From Heliocidaris erythrogramma (lineage: Eukaryota; Echinodermata; Echinoidea; Camarodonta; Echinometridae): a DNA stretch of 64,000 nt. Where the stretch lies: positions 15,705,168 through 15,769,167 of the forward strand of contig CM046869.1 in assembly GCA_025617745.1 (NCBI GenBank), in the 5' to 3' direction. Each line of letters begins with the position of its first letter. The first letter of the stretch is position 1. This document shows, piece by piece, positions 22,905-34,501 of the stretch. Under the pieces are notes generated by a model. The model did not search any database. It worked only from the letters and a program-made list of their open reading frames with translations, and was not told the DNA's origin. The position numbers and the translations under genes are program-made.

Positions 22905-23664
22905 CCCTAATAGGCCCGGGGGGGGGGGGGGGGGGGGTTCCGCCCCCCCTCGACGTTTCGCATAATATGTTCACATCGCGAAAAGCAGTCACCACGCCGC
23001 TTCACTACTTTTTTCTTTCAAGTCTTGCGCAACTTTTGAGACCAAATTTGTGATGTCCGCGCGTGCGGTTCCGGAGTTACGCAACATTTCGTAAGTGCAT
23101 GTCCGACCCAAAATTGCTCAAAAACGTGATTTCGTGTACAAATCCAATGCAAATTGTGTTTCCAGCTAAAATTCATAAATGTTTCATTATTTTTACTTTT
23201 ACTGTTTAAAAACAATTAATTTTATGTTGGTTATCATTAAAATAGTGTCGCCGACGAATTCCATCGAAAAAAACAATAAAAAACAAAATGTCGAAAAACA
23301 AAGAAATACATAAGAAATTAAAAAAACAATAAAATACATAAGAAAAAAAGGATTTCACCGAATTTTTTTTTTGGTTTATTTGATCAGAATCTGACAAAGA
23401 GTCTATACAAAAAATTAGCAGTTTTGGGGCTTTATTTAATTAATTAGAGCAAACCATTAATTTTATGCATAAATTAGCATAATTAATTAGTTGCGACATT
23501 TTTCGGAGAAATTGACTATACAGTTTTGTAGATTACATGGTCGGCGACGTGTGTGCTGATTTTCGTTGCGAATGTGCGGTGGACGGCCGAGATCTTAGGG
23601 GGGGGCAGAATCAGCCCCCCCCCCCGGCTGTGAGATGGGTCTAAATAACCCGGCTCTATTAGGG
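22905..23664. mobile_element. TTAA-flanked TIR element (760 bp)
   Basis: Bounded by TTAA on both sides (22901-22904 and 23665-23668) with terminal CCCTAATAG and CTATTAGGG. G-rich and C-rich runs follow near both ends (about 22918-22937 and 23600-23630). No transposase frame was found. TTAA duplication with short TIRs suggests a piggyBac- or Kolobok-type non-autonomous element. It makes up about two thirds of the 1145-base intron it sits in. Confidence 0.7.
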
Positions 23665-23977
23665 TTAAATCTGATGAGAAGTCTGAAATGATTCAGAAAA
23701 AAATAATCTTGAGACTTAATAAGTAATTTTATTCAAGTACAGTGTTTCAATGCTGGAGTTCTATCTTATTCCATTGTAAATCCTGTATGTAATCTCTCAT
23801 ACTGGCAGAATAAAGAGAAACCACATGTACATGTAATTAAACATACCCACAAATTAACAAATTCATACACACAATTAGTTCCAAAACATGAACTTCTATT
23901 CAAAATGACAATATTAACTTTTGACTTTCACATATACATGGATGGGGCAGCCTTTTGAAGCTTTGAGAGATAGTCAC

Positions 23978-24079
23978 CTGTGCAAAGTGCTGCAGCTGAA
24001 GCACTGTATTCCTGAATGCTGTTTCATGTTTGGAGCCATTGGTAACAAACACATCTCTGTCAAACACTATCTGTCCATT
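23978..24079 (-). CDS. DENND1: DENND1-like gene, DENN module exon
   Basis: A 102-base, phase 0-0 exon with acceptor TATTAG and donor CAG/GTGACT. It encodes 34 residues including VFDRDVFVTNGSKHETAFRN and ending VLQLQHFAQ. In DENND1 proteins the matching stretch has an F-x-x-x-x-F-V segment followed by a helix of the FLxxxxxLQLFxQF type, and the pattern here fits. It connects in frame with both neighbouring exons. Confidence 0.8.
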
Positions 24080-24418
24080 CTAATATGTAATAAAATGAGC
24101 ACAAGCAAAAATGCAATAAAGAAAAATGTAAACACGCAATAGTATAGTCGTGTAACTGATATGACTTATTCACAATAAAGTTTCAAATGATTCAAAGCTT
24201 TTAATACAGAAATTGAACTTTGATACAAATTCTCCTTACATTTACATGTATGTAGCATATAGCCAATACTACATCTCTATCTCATTCAAGTGCATGTCCT
24301 GTGAATTAGTAAAAAAAGGTGAAAGGGCGACTCTGAGTTAGAAGGCACTATTAAATTTAGTGTCAAATTAGCTCAGAAGCAAAAATAGCTACATGTTGGA
24401 GTTACAATAATAATAATT
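24080..24418. other. Intronic sequence, nothing recognised
   Basis: AT-rich intron of the DENND1-like gene upstream of the 23978-24079 exon. No repeat or RNA was recognised before the DIRS 3' ITR begins. Confidence 0.5.
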
Positions 24419-24712
24419 TCTAAAATCAGCACTGATTTTTTTTACCAGACAAATCTATATACATGTACCTACCTATATTTGCTAGTCCCCTGACTACGCA
24501 ACCCATTCAAGAACTTTTACACATATAAGTCACATAAGAGGTGTAGGAGGGAGGGTAAAAGGTAGGTAGGTATATAGATTTATCTAGTAAAAAAGCAAAT
24601 CGGTGCTGATTTTACAAATTTACTGCTATAAATCATATATACCTGCCTATTTTTGCTAGACTAAAACACATTTAGGAATGGGAGGCATGTTTTAAGGGAG
24701 GAAGGAAAAGGA

Positions 24713-25513
24713 TTACAGGGAAGACACTATCGCCTTCAAGTTAGCTGACGCAAATAATTCCTCTCCTGCAGGAATATCCTTTAAATAGCAGGAAATGAAA
24801 GAATTGGGAGAACGCCAATAAGCGGCCTTCATAATATCATCAAGCGTCACTCTTGACAAAGGGCCAGAAAAAGGGCAAACACTACGTGTGTCGGCACCAT
24901 ACATGAACCTTGTACTCACGCAATGAAGAATATCACATAGGGGACAAAGAAAAATTTCAACGGGGCCGAAAGAAGCCATCTGGTTCTTGGCAATAAACAA
25001 AGCTTTATGAATAAGCCGAAACCCTCTCTTTCCCAGCGAACGTGTCCGGGAATAAGACAGAGAGCGTGAAGGGTGCTGCACCTCTGGCGAGTGGCAATAG
25101 CTACCAAAAAGAGAGTCTTCAACGTAAGATGGTGAAGCAAAGCACTGACCAGAGGTTCAAAAGGAGGTTTAGCCAGGGCTTCTAGAACCCGTGGCAAACT
25201 CCAACATGGAACTACTGGAGAAAGGAGGGACGTTTTATAAGGAAGAACGAATTAGTCCACTCAAAAGCGGGGAATTGGAAATTCCCGAACTGTCTGAAAA
25301 GCCTGAGTGAATAGCACCGACCGCTGAACGGTAGCCTCGGGTAGTACAGATAGACCTTCCTTTGTCACACTGAGAGATTAGAAAATCTGCGATTGAGCCA
25401 ATAGGAGCCTTAGACGGGATTTGATCCCGGACCCGACACCACTGAAAGAAGGCTGAAAGACGGGAATTGTAAACTTCCCTAGTAGAATCTCTACGACTAG
25501 ACATTACAAGTCT
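24713..25513 (-). pseudogene. DIRS tyrosine recombinase, decayed (B2)
   Basis: The N-terminal part is readable at 25504-25235 (SRRDSTREVYNSRLSAFFQW; KGRSICTTRGYRSAVGAIHS). The catalytic part is at about 25197-24713. The first arginine block is altered (ATRQRCSTLHALC, arginine changed to cysteine after the usual QR). A deletion between about 24870 and 24900 removes the region before HxxR. It is a dead copy. Confidence 0.75.
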
Positions 25514-25522
25514 GCAGTCCTC

Positions 25523-26088
25523 TCAGAAAGGCCCGACTGTCTTGCAGTCTCCCCGAGCCAAGCAGTCAACAGAAAGGACGCTGGTCTGTGGTGTAGAATC
25601 CCTGAAAGGGGTTGAGACACCAGATCCGCATTCAAGGGACGAGGAAACGGCCGAACCATCAAGAGACTCACCAGCTCTGGAAATCAAATCCTCCTGGGCC
25701 AATAGGGAGCTATCAAAAGAACCCAAGCACGATCCTCCCTGATCTTCTTCAAGACCCGTGGAATCAAGGGGAAGGGAGGATTAATGCAAACGAATGCAAA
25801 TGAAGATCTCCCAACCGAGGGAAAAAGTGTCAAGGACCCAGGCCTCCCAGTCGTGAGCTCGGGATCAGTTCCTCAGATGCTGGTGGTTGAGAACTGAAGC
25901 AAACAGATCGACCTCCAGAGGGACCCAAAGGTTGGAAAGATGGGAAAGTACCTCTGAATGGAGCTTCCATTATGAAGGAAAGGCACCTGCCCCGGGATAA
26001 GAAGTCTCGCAATATGGTTTTCCTTACCGGTGATAAAGGAGGTAACAGGCATGACTGTCATGCGACGACACCACCTCCACAAGGGCAT
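25523..26088 (-). pseudogene. DIRS RNase H remnant (B2)
   Basis: Short recognisable pieces lie in different frames: a SSLLAQEDL-type segment of the RNase H C-terminus near 25710, and MPLWRWCRRMTVMPVTSFI with a degraded DFLSRG-like block near 26000-26080. The catalytic part is missing. Confidence 0.55.
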
Positions 26089-26321
26089 TCAGAGTGGCAG
26101 AGCAGGAGCCTCAATGCAACTCTCCTCTTCTCTTGGATTGCTTTTCACATTAACAAACACATTCCCCTTTCTTGATGTGAACTCATGTTCATTAACTCTC
26201 TCTCCCCTCTCTAATGAAACAAAAACAAACACAAATACACAAATTTGCAAATGACAATATGTTTGGCACATTTTATTGAGTAACTTGCACATCAAATGTG
26301 GAATAGCAAAGGATCAGAAGT

Positions 26322-26834
26322 TCAGTAGCGAGTAGAAGATCCGAATACAGCTACGACAGCCTGGCATCTCCTCCTCATGCTTGTCACCAGCCTGGTGATG
26401 CGTTGCTGTGGGATGAGGTTCCACTCTTCGATAAGGATCTGTCGCAAATCAGCAAGTGTAGTGTGATCTGTCACTCTGGCGCGTACAGCACGGCCAAGCT
26501 GGTCCCACAGGTGCTCGATTGGGTTCAAGTCAGGGCTGTTCGCAGGCCAATCCATCCTCGTCACTGCCTCCTCCTGCAGGTATTCGGTGATGATCCTTGC
26601 TCTGTGTGGGCGGGCGCTGTCATCTTGGAAGATGGCGTTTGGTCCAAGATTGCGCATGTATGGGATAACCTCTGGCCGAAGAATGTTGTCTCGGTATCTC
26701 TCTGCTGTCAGGTTTCCATCAACGATGGTAAGCTGTGTCTTTCCCTCAGCAGATATGCCACCCCACATCATAACACTGCCTCCTCCAAACGCTGTTACCC
26801 GGTCGATGCAATAGACAATAGCCAAGATAGCCAT
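26322..26834 (-). pseudogene. Tc1/mariner transposase, C-terminal part
   Basis: This 170-codon frame is the catalytic half of a Tc1-type DDE transposase. Visible motifs are GGGSVMMWGGIS near the start, NAIFQDDSARPHRA carrying the second catalytic aspartate, and DWPANSPDLNPIEHLWDQLG with the third acidic residue about 34 residues later. The N-terminal paired-like DNA-binding region and first aspartate are missing. Terminal inverted repeats were not found. The frame is clean to its stop, so the truncation may be fairly young. Confidence 0.85.
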
Positions 26835-27239
26835 TCAATTTGCAACTTTTCACTTTTGACTTTGCCCTCTATTCATGGGTGCTGTGCATTCAAGGATGAC
26901 ATAACCATTACAAATTGGGCATGGGTGTGAAGGGGGATAAATGAATTTTCCAATGATCTAAAAATCAAGAATGATTAAAAAGCTGCCAAAAAGATATCAA
27001 GGCTCAAAGTTGAATTGCAGAACTTTTTTTGAGGGGTTTATATTCTTTTGTAGCCCATGATTTAGAATAGGTTGCATTAACAAAGGTTGCATTAACAAAG
27101 GTTTATTAAAGTTAACCTAATCATTTGTGTGAACTAGTCTTCTGTTTGCAAGATCACCAAAGTCTGTAGTGGCAGTACTAACAATAGCAAAAGATCCCAG
27201 CCACAAGGTTCGGCTCGATTCCCCGCCTTGTGACAAGCA
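26835..27239. other. Intronic sequence, nothing recognised
   Basis: AT-rich sequence between the truncated Tc1 element and the large direct duplication. A short GGTTGCATTAACAAA doublet occurs near 27070. No gene was seen. Confidence 0.5.
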
Positions 27240-27702
27240 ATAGATATGAAATAATTTAGAATCAGCAGGTAACACCAAACATATTTCAAACAATTGGAGG
27301 ATACGCACAATTCAACAACAAACACCGAAACATAAACAAATAAATCTGAGCAAAATCAACCTCAAACACCTAAACATAAACAACGGAATCGGAGCAAACA
27401 GAAACACCAGCAACACACACAAATGACTATGTGGGGCTGGCTGTCAAAAGGAAAATAAACTGCATAAAGGAACATGAAAATTTTCCTGCAATAGGCAAAA
27501 GAGTGATCAAAAACACCACGGTGTTCAGAAAGAAAAATAGTACAGAAAAGTGCCCTTTTTTGGTCTAATTGCTCTGAAAAGATACAGAAAATCTGATTTC
27601 TGAAGAAAGGAGATAACCATGGATTACGGCGGTGCGCACAATATTGCGACTTATATGTGTAAAAGTTCTTGATTGGGTTGCGTAGTTAGGTGACTAGCAA
27701 AG
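27240..27702 (-). mobile_element. DIRS B-like 5' leader fragment
   Basis: It matches the leader type at 17800-18290 and 51840-52300 (GGATACGCACAA, ACTATGTGGGGCTGGCTGTC, GGTGCGCACAATATTG, then the tag GTGACTAGCAAA). The terminal ITR itself is missing because element C1 begins in its place. In copy b the missing ITR reappears after C2. Confidence 0.7.
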
Positions 27703-27980
27703 CAGTAAAATCGTACCTGATTTTATAATTTGCTAAATAAGTTGATGTATCTACCTATTATGCTAGTTGACCCAAACTACACCACCACCGAGAAACTTAA
27801 AAGTCACATTCGCGCACGCCCCACCCCGCTGTACCGCCTTCCCATAGTCACCCGAGTGAGCACACACCCGCCATCTTCCTCTAACGAGCTGCCAGAGGCT
27901 TAGGACATGTTGCTGGGCAAGGATAGGGGACGGTGGGAGGGACATAGGTAGATACATCAACTTATTTAGCACATAATAAA

Positions 27981-28652
27981 ACTAGAAATATCACAGAAGA
28001 TAATGATTAATACCCCCGCCCCGTGAGAACAGCCTTTCTTGACTTTTGGTCGAAAACTGAGGAAGTCGAAAACTGAGCAAGATTTTTCCCTGATTTACTG
28101 CCATAGATATGCCGTTTCCATGGCAACGCAGCTTCCGACACATCAAAAAAATATGTTGTACACATCTTCCCAGTAAGACCAATGTGTGTACCAAATTTCA
28201 TGACTTTCGGTCAAAAACTGAGGAACTATATCGATCCGCAAGGCGTTTCCTTGATTTTCTGCCATAAATATGCCGTTACCATGGCAACGCAGATTCCGAC
28301 TCATCCGAAAAATATGTCTTGCACATCTTCCCACCAAGACCAATGTGTGTACCAAATTTCATGACTTTCGGTCAAAAACTGAGGAAGTAGTTTGATCCGC
28401 AATGTGTTTCCTTGATTTTCTGCCATAAATATGCCGTTACCATGGCAACGCAGATTCTGACTCATCCGAAAAATATGTCTTGCACATCTTCCCATGAAGA
28501 CCAATGTGTGTACCAAATTTCATGACTTTCGGTCAAAAACTGAGGAAGTAGTTCCATCCGCAAGAGTTGCAACGGACCGCCCGCCCGACCGACCGCCCAA
28601 CCATCGACTGATTCCAGTATACCCCCTTCAAACTTCGTTTGGCGGGGGTATA
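27981..28652. mobile_element. Helentron/pearl-like element 2, three core units
   Basis: Starts ACTAGAAATATCAC and ends GGCGGGGGTATA. Removing it restores ATAATAAA-ATCAGGTA, the uninterrupted string in element C3 near 43732-43748, so no target duplication was made. Inside are a diverged core and two close copies of a 158-base unit before a CCGACC/CGCCC-rich stretch. Subterminal inverted blocks, central tandem repeats and no target duplication resemble Helentron-associated (HINE/DINE-1) and bivalve pearl elements. Confidence 0.7.
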
Positions 28653-28702
28653 ATCAGGTAGGATTTGACTGATTTACTACAATAAATTGATGTATCTACC
28701 TA

Positions 28703-29880
28703 TTATGCTAGACCAGCACAGATAAAAATCCAGGGTGGCATGTCCCAAGGGAAGGAGGCTAACGCAGGGTAACAACAGAAGCTGCCGCCCTCAGTGACGA
28801 AGTCGCAAACCGCGCTTCTGCAGAAGGAATGTCCTTCAGATAAAAAGTAAAAGAATTGGGAGACTGCCAAAAGGCGGCCCTCAAAATGTCTTCTAGGGTA
28901 ATACCCTGAAAAAGCACCCAAGAAGTGCTAATGCTTCTGGTATCATGCGCTCTAGGCTTACTATCCGAGAGAAGGGCCTCAGGACCAGCGGCCTGGATTG
29001 CCTCAACAATCCATCTAGAATGGATTCTTTAGAAGCAGGAGAGAAAGGTTCGCGAGTAATAAGGAAAAGTTGCTTGTCCGAGTGGCAATCTTTGGTCTTG
29101 TCTAAGTACCATTTTAGCGCCCTCACCGGGCACCAAACTTTGTCCTCCTTGACTGAGGAGAAGTCTGACAGAGGACTGAGAAATACCTCAACCGGACCGG
29201 AGGAAGCCGTCTGATTTTTGGCTACAGAGGACGACTTGCGGATGAGACGAACACCTTGTCTTTCCCAACGGATGTGACCGGGAGAGGTGCAAAGAGCATG
29301 AAGAGAACTTCTTCTCTGCCCTGAAGCTATGGCCATAAGAAAAATGGTATTGACAGCTACCTGATGGACAGAAGCCTTGCTCATAGGTTCAAAGGGAGGC
29401 TTTGATAACGCATCCAAAACTTTAGCAGGAGACTACTTGGGATTTCCTGGTCGTTGTAAGAAGAACTATCTCAGCAATCGAACAAGAAGTGAGTAGCGGC
29501 GATGGCAGATCGATATCCACGGATAGTGGAAAGCGATCTACCCTTATCAAAAAGGGAGATCAGAAAATCTGCAATCGTGCCTACAGAAGCCTCACGGGGT
29601 GAAATCCAGAGATCTTCGCACCAAACTGAAAATGCCTCCAGGCGGGAGTTGTAAAGAGATCTCGTGGACTTTCTATAAACTGAGAGGCTCTCTCGGACAG
29701 ACCCAAGGCCCTAGCGTGCCCCCGATAACAGCTAGGCGGTGAAGTGAAGAGTCTTGGGCCGACCATGGAGGATCCCCGAAAGAGGCTGCGACACAAGGTC
29801 TGGCCTCAGAGGGAGTGGAAACGGCTGCCCCTCCAGGAGGGACAGCAGTAGGGGTAACCGGAGTCGAGGAAAAACTCATA
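28703..29880 (-). pseudogene. DIRS tyrosine recombinase (C1), frameshifted
   Basis: Family C recombinase. The N-terminal part lies in pieces at about 29880-29440 (RASQFIESPRDLFTTPAWRH). The catalytic part at 29417-28893 contains ASGQRRSSLHALC and WCPVRALKWYLDKTKD. A one-base loss near 29018 moves HDTRS (near 28940) into another frame, and the tyrosine region follows near 28840. RT-RNase H should precede it but has been deleted, joining a gag start nearly to the recombinase. Confidence 0.75.
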
Positions 29881-30455
29881 CCGAAGCTATAGAGTCGATG
29901 GGTGACAAAAACCTGAAAATATAAAACAACAATTCAGTTATTTAAACAAGCACGCGGGGGTGAAAAATAGAGAGCTCACAGTACTCCTAAATAAAAGAAT
30001 ACAAGCACAACCAAGTGTGAAAGGGGAGCCAACTATCAAACACCCCAAGGGCTGTGCACGAAAAAAGAAATCCCCAAACGACCCAAGCACGGCCACGTGC
30101 CAAGCCTGGATGGCCCGCCCAGCAAACAAGTGAGAAGCTATGTCACCGGGAGGAACAAAGGGGAAGAAAAGCAATACAGAAAACTAACTAATTTCCTGTC
30201 TTAAAACAACGTGACTAGAAAATCCGTACCAAATTAACTAGAAATGTGCATTGCTGGGGCCGCGCAATGCGAAATGTATCCCCCCGCACTGGCAGCGATT
30301 TGAAGGAGGGACAAAGACCCTCCCCCATCCCCTCCCTCAAACAAAAGGATGGTGTAGAAATTGCCGCCAGTGGCCCGGAATATTGTCAACACTAGGAGCA
30401 GCATTACCAAAACGATTTGTGCAGATTAGAGTATAATGCATTTTTATAGAAAAAT

Positions 30456-31760
30456 ATGAATATTGGTGTACGACAAGGGGAAAACCTTTCTCCATTACTG
30501 TTTGCCATTTACATGTATTTGAATGATTTTGATAGCTATATTGGCTCATGCTATGAAGTTCTGAAGTATCTGGCCAATTGTTTGTTGTATGCAGACGACA
30601 CTATTGTCCTAGCTGAGAGCCCAGAACAGCTCCAATCTGCCTTGAATGCAGTTTATGTTTGTCAGAAGTGGCAATTAACCATAAATACGAGTAAGACTAA
30701 AATTGTTGTTTTTCTTGAGGGAAGGTGAGGAAAATACCAATTTTTAACTTAAGTGGTGATGTTTTGGAGGTTGTGGATGACTTTACATGTATTTATTCTG
30801 GAGTTAGATTTAAGTATAATGGTACGTTTAAATCAACAATCATAAAACAGGTATCCCAGGTGAGGAAAGCTTTGTATAGTTTATTGGCAAAAGCAAAACG
30901 ATTACAGCTGTCCATTGACACACAGTGTGAATTATTTGATCGGATGATCTTACCAATATTGACATATGGGTGTGAGGTATGGGGTTATGAAGATATTGCT
31001 CAAATTGGAATCTTTCATAGAAAGTTTTTGAAGACAATTTTACGGGTAAATAAGTTTACTCCAGATGCCATTGTGTATGGTGAAACTGGGCGCTCCACTT
31101 TATTAAATCACATTAAATGTAGAATGATTGGATTTTGGTTCAGAATTATGAAAGGTGAGGAGAACAGATACACTTTCTTGATTCATAGCATGATTTTTAA
31201 TATGCACAAAGATCCAATTACCCAGTTCACATCAAAATGGTTGAGTTGTATTGAAGATATACTACAAAAAGTTGGTTATGGAAATATATTTTTATCACAA
31301 GGACAGGGAGTTGGAACCGACTGGTTTCTAAAGGCCTTGAAATTGCGCTTAAAGGATATGTCAGAACAAGATTGGCATGCAGCAACATGGTCAAATTGTA
31401 TTTGTTCAAATTATAAGATGATTAAAAAAGCATTGGCTTTTGAGAAGTATCTGTTTATTTTAAGTGATACTGATGCAATTACATTGTGCAAATTTAGATG
31501 CAGGTCCCATAGGTTACCCGTTAATAATAATAAATTTTCTTGAGAATCAGTGAATAATGATTTATGTACATTATGTTCGCTGAAAGAAGTCGGAGATGAG
31601 TTCCATTATTTATTTGTGTGCTCTTTCTTTAGTAAAGAGAGACAGATGTACATACCAGAAGAATACTTGAGACCGTGTTCTTACCAAATGTGTAGATTGT
31701 TTAGTGTAGTTAAAAGATGCCACTTTCTTAGAAAGAATTGTTAGGATAGTAATGCTGTAC
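30456..31760 (+). pseudogene. Non-LTR (LINE) RT fragment with C-terminal zinc knuckle
   Basis: The plus strand has GVRQGENLSPLLFAIYMYL at the start and the catalytic LLYADDTIVLAES near 30590. A stop near 30728 splits it. The next block, 30725-31543, continues with FDRMILPILTYGCEVWGYED near 30950 and the tail. After a further stop, CTLCSLKEVGDEFHYLFVC near 31570 forms a CCHC-type knuckle usual at the C-terminus of Jockey/I-type LINEs. The endonuclease and the RT N-terminus are missing. The 5' truncation coincides with the end of the 3.2-kb duplication. Confidence 0.85.
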
Positions 31761-32010
31761 TTCTCTAAATCATTTATTGATGAAAAACTTCTGGACAATA
31801 ATACAGTTGCATGAGCGATTGTAACGACTAGAAGTGGCAGGGTGGTAAAACAACCAGTGCGCTTGACATTGTAATCATTCTATAAAAACTTCTCAGTTTG
31901 TTAGTTAATTTGTTTTAAATTAACCTGTTGAAACATGCACATTCACAATGCATACATTTCAATTGTACTCATTTTTATTGTATTTTTTTTTGGTACAATT
32001 ACGAACACAG

Positions 32011-32957
32011 GCAGGGCAGCTTGGCAGGTTCGTCTAAAGACGAACGTGGGCAATGCAGCTTGGAAGGTTCGTCTAAAGACGAACGTGGGCAGTGCAGCTT
32101 GGAAGGTTTGTCTAAAGACGAACGTGGGCAGTGCAGCTTGGAAGGTTCGTCTAAAGACGAACGTGGGCAGTGCAGCGTGGAAGGTTCGTCTAAAGACGAA
32201 CGTGGGCAGTGCAGCTTGGAAGGTTCGTCTAAAGACGAACGTGGGCAGTGCAGCTTGGAAGGTTCGTCTAAAGACGAACGTGGGCAGTGCAGCTTGGAAG
32301 GTTCGTTTAAAGACGAACGTGGGCAGTGCAGCGTGGAAGGTTCGTCTAAAGACGAATGTAGGCAGTGCAGCGTGGAAGGTTCGTCTAAAGACGAACGTGG
32401 GCAGTGCATGCAGCGTGGAAGGTTCGTCTAAAGACGAACGTGGGCAGTGCATGCAGCGTGGAAGGGTCGTCTAAAGACGAACGTGGGCAGTGCAGCTTGG
32501 AAGGTTCGTCTAAAGACGAACGTGGGCAGTGCAGCTTGGAAGGTTCGTCTAAAGACGAACGTGGGCAGTGCACCTTGGAAGGTTTGTCTAAAGACGAATG
32601 TGGGCAGTGCAGCGTGAAAGGTTCGTCTAAAGACGAACGTGGGCAGTGCATGCAGCGTGGAAGGTTCGTCTAAAGACGAACGTGGGCAGTGCAGCTTGGA
32701 AGGTTCGTCTAAAGACGAACGTGGGCAGTGCAGCTTGGAAGGTTCGTCTAAAGACGAACGTGGGCAGTGCAGCTTGGAAGGTTCGTCTAAAGACGAACGT
32801 GGGCAGTGCAGCGTGGAAGGTTGGTCTAAAGACGAACGTGGGCAGTGCAGCTTGGAAGGTTTGTCTAAAGACGAACGTGGGCAGTGCAGCTTGGAAGGTT
32901 CGTCTAAAGACGAATATGGGCAGGGCAACGGACTTGGCAGGTTCGTCTAAAGACAAA
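32011..32957. repeat. 39-base minisatellite with palindromic core
   Basis: About 24 tandem units of 39 bases, most with one or two changes. Each contains GGTTCGTCTAAAGACGAAC, whose 8-base arms (GTTCGTCT and AGACGAAC) flank AA, so every unit can form a hairpin. Three units carry a CATG insertion near 32406, 32450 and 32648. As 39 is a multiple of three and the unit lacks stops in several frames, long repetitive open frames appear on both strands. These are a consequence of the repeat, not evidence of a protein. Confidence 0.95.
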
Positions 32958-33158
32958 CTTCACCCTCAGAATAATGCATTTCTGATGAAATTGCACATTT
33001 TTAGGCCAAACCCTGTGACACATTTTCAAGTTTAGATGCAAAATTTTAACCAACAGGAGATCGATTTTCCAATTTTTAGACCACCTGTTTTCATCAAAAT
33101 CAGTTGATTTTTTTAGACTAAAATAGAAAGTCTATTTCTCAAATAGAACGGGTTATAT
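32958..33158. other. Spacer between minisatellite and duplication copy b
   Basis: About 200 bases of AT-rich sequence with no recognised feature. Confidence 0.5.
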
Positions 33159-33940
33159 ATAGATATGAAATAATTTAGAATCAGCAGGTAACACCAAACA
33201 TATTTCAAACAATTGGAGGATACGCACAATTCAACAACAAACACCGAAACATAAACAAATAAATCTGAGCAAAATCAACCTCAAACACCTAAACATAAAC
33301 GGAATCGGAGCAAACAGAAACACCAGCAACACACACAAATGACTATGTGGGGCTGGCTGTCAAAAGGAAAATAAACTGCATAAAGGAACATGAAAATTTT
33401 CCTGCAATAGGCAAAAGAGTGATCAAAAACACCACGGTGTTCAGAAAGAAAAATAGTACAGAAAAGTTCCCTTTTTTGGTCTAATTGCTCTGAAAAGATA
33501 CAGAAAATCTGATTTCAGGAGCGCTGTGACTCGATAACCTGACTCGATGGGAGCGAGCAAGGAAGAAAGGAGATAACCATGGATTACGGCGGTGCGCACA
33601 ATATTGCGACTTATATGTGTAAAAGTTCTTGATTGGGTTGCGTAGTTAGGTGACTAGCAAAGCAGTAAAATCGTACCTGATTTTATAATTTGCTAAATAA
33701 GTTGATGTATCTACCTATTATGCTAGTTGACCCAAACTACACCACCACCGAGAAACTTAAAAGTCACATTCGCGCACGCCCCACCCCGCTGTACCGCCTT
33801 CCCATAGTCACCCGAGTGAGCACACACCCGCCATCTTCCTCTAACGAGCTGCCAGAGGCTTAGGACATGTTGCTGGGCAAGGATAGGGGACGGTGGGAGG
33901 GACATAGGTAGATACATCAACTTATTTAGCACATAATAAA

Positions 33941-34451
33941 ACTAGAAATATCACAGAAGATGATGATTAATACCCCCGCCCCGTGAGAACAGCCTTTCTT
34001 GACTTTTGGTCGAAAACTGAGGAAGTCGAAAACTGAGCAAGATTTTTCCCTGATTTACTGCCATAGATATGCCGTTTCCATGGCAACGCAGCTTCCGACA
34101 CATCAAAAAAATATGTTGTACACATCTTCCCAGTAAGACCAATGTGTGTACCAAATTTCATGACTTTCGGTCAAAAACTGAGGAAGTAGTTTGATCCGCA
34201 ATGTGTTTCCTTGATTTTCTGCCATAAATATGCCGTTACCATGGCAACGCAGATTCTGACTCATCCGAAAAATATGTCTTGCACATCTTCCCATGAAGAC
34301 CAATGTGTGTACCAAATTTCATGACTTTCGGTCAAAAACTGAGGAAGTAGTTCCATCCGCAAGAGTTGCAACGGACCGCCCGCCCGACCGACCGCCCAAC
34401 CATCGACTGATTCCAGTATACCCCCTTCAAACTTCGTTTGGCGGGGGTATA
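33941..34451. mobile_element. Helentron/pearl-like element 3, two core units
   Basis: Same insertion as 27981-28652 in the duplicated copy, but with one 158-base core unit fewer. It has the same start ACTAGAAATATC and end GGCGGGGGTATA. Confidence 0.7.
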
Positions 34452-34501
34452 ATCAGGTAGGATTTGACTGATTTACTACAACAAATTGATGTATCTACCT
34501 A

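Larger units (their letters stand above)
24419..26098 (-). mobile_element. DIRS element B2, 3' part
   Basis: The left end is a shortened 3' ITR (TAAAATCAGCACTGATTTT at 24421), followed by the ICR (24600-24660), recombinase, and fragments of RNase H. The copy stops near 26098 where unrelated sequence with a Tc1 transposase begins. The ITR lacks about 100 internal bases relative to B1. Confidence 0.75.
27240..30453. repeat. Large direct duplication, copy a
   Basis: Almost identical to 33159-36251 over the whole length. Differences are one extra 158-base unit at about 28230-28387, a roughly 42-base deletion near 27600, and scattered small indels and substitutions. It includes a DIRS 5' leader piece, element C1, a Helentron-like element and the start of another. 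Outside these limits the two loci are unrelated. Confidence 0.92.
27703..30453 (-). mobile_element. DIRS element C1, gag/RT-deleted and 5'-truncated
   Basis: The left terminus CAGTAAAATCGTACCTGATT begins the 3' ITR, which is split by a Helentron-like element at 27981. The ICR resumes at 28653, then recombinase and a very short gag start (MSFSSTPVTPTAVPPGGA near 29870) follow. RT-RNase H and most gag are absent. The leader runs to about 30234, and a second Helentron-like element begins there. Its 5' ITR is absent because the duplication ends at 30453. Confidence 0.75.

Noticed and set aside
26403..26930. 175-codon plus-strand frame opposite the Tc1 transposase
   Set aside because: The minus strand has clear DDE motifs; the plus frame is the antisense shadow.
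31928..32956. Long repetitive open frames on both strands in the minisatellite (13-residue period)
   Set aside because: They follow from a 39-base unit without stops. No start context, conserved domain or flanking gene structure supports translation.
32011..32957. CRISPR-like regular repeats
   Set aside because: Units are contiguous with no unique spacers, and the genome is eukaryotic. It is a minisatellite.
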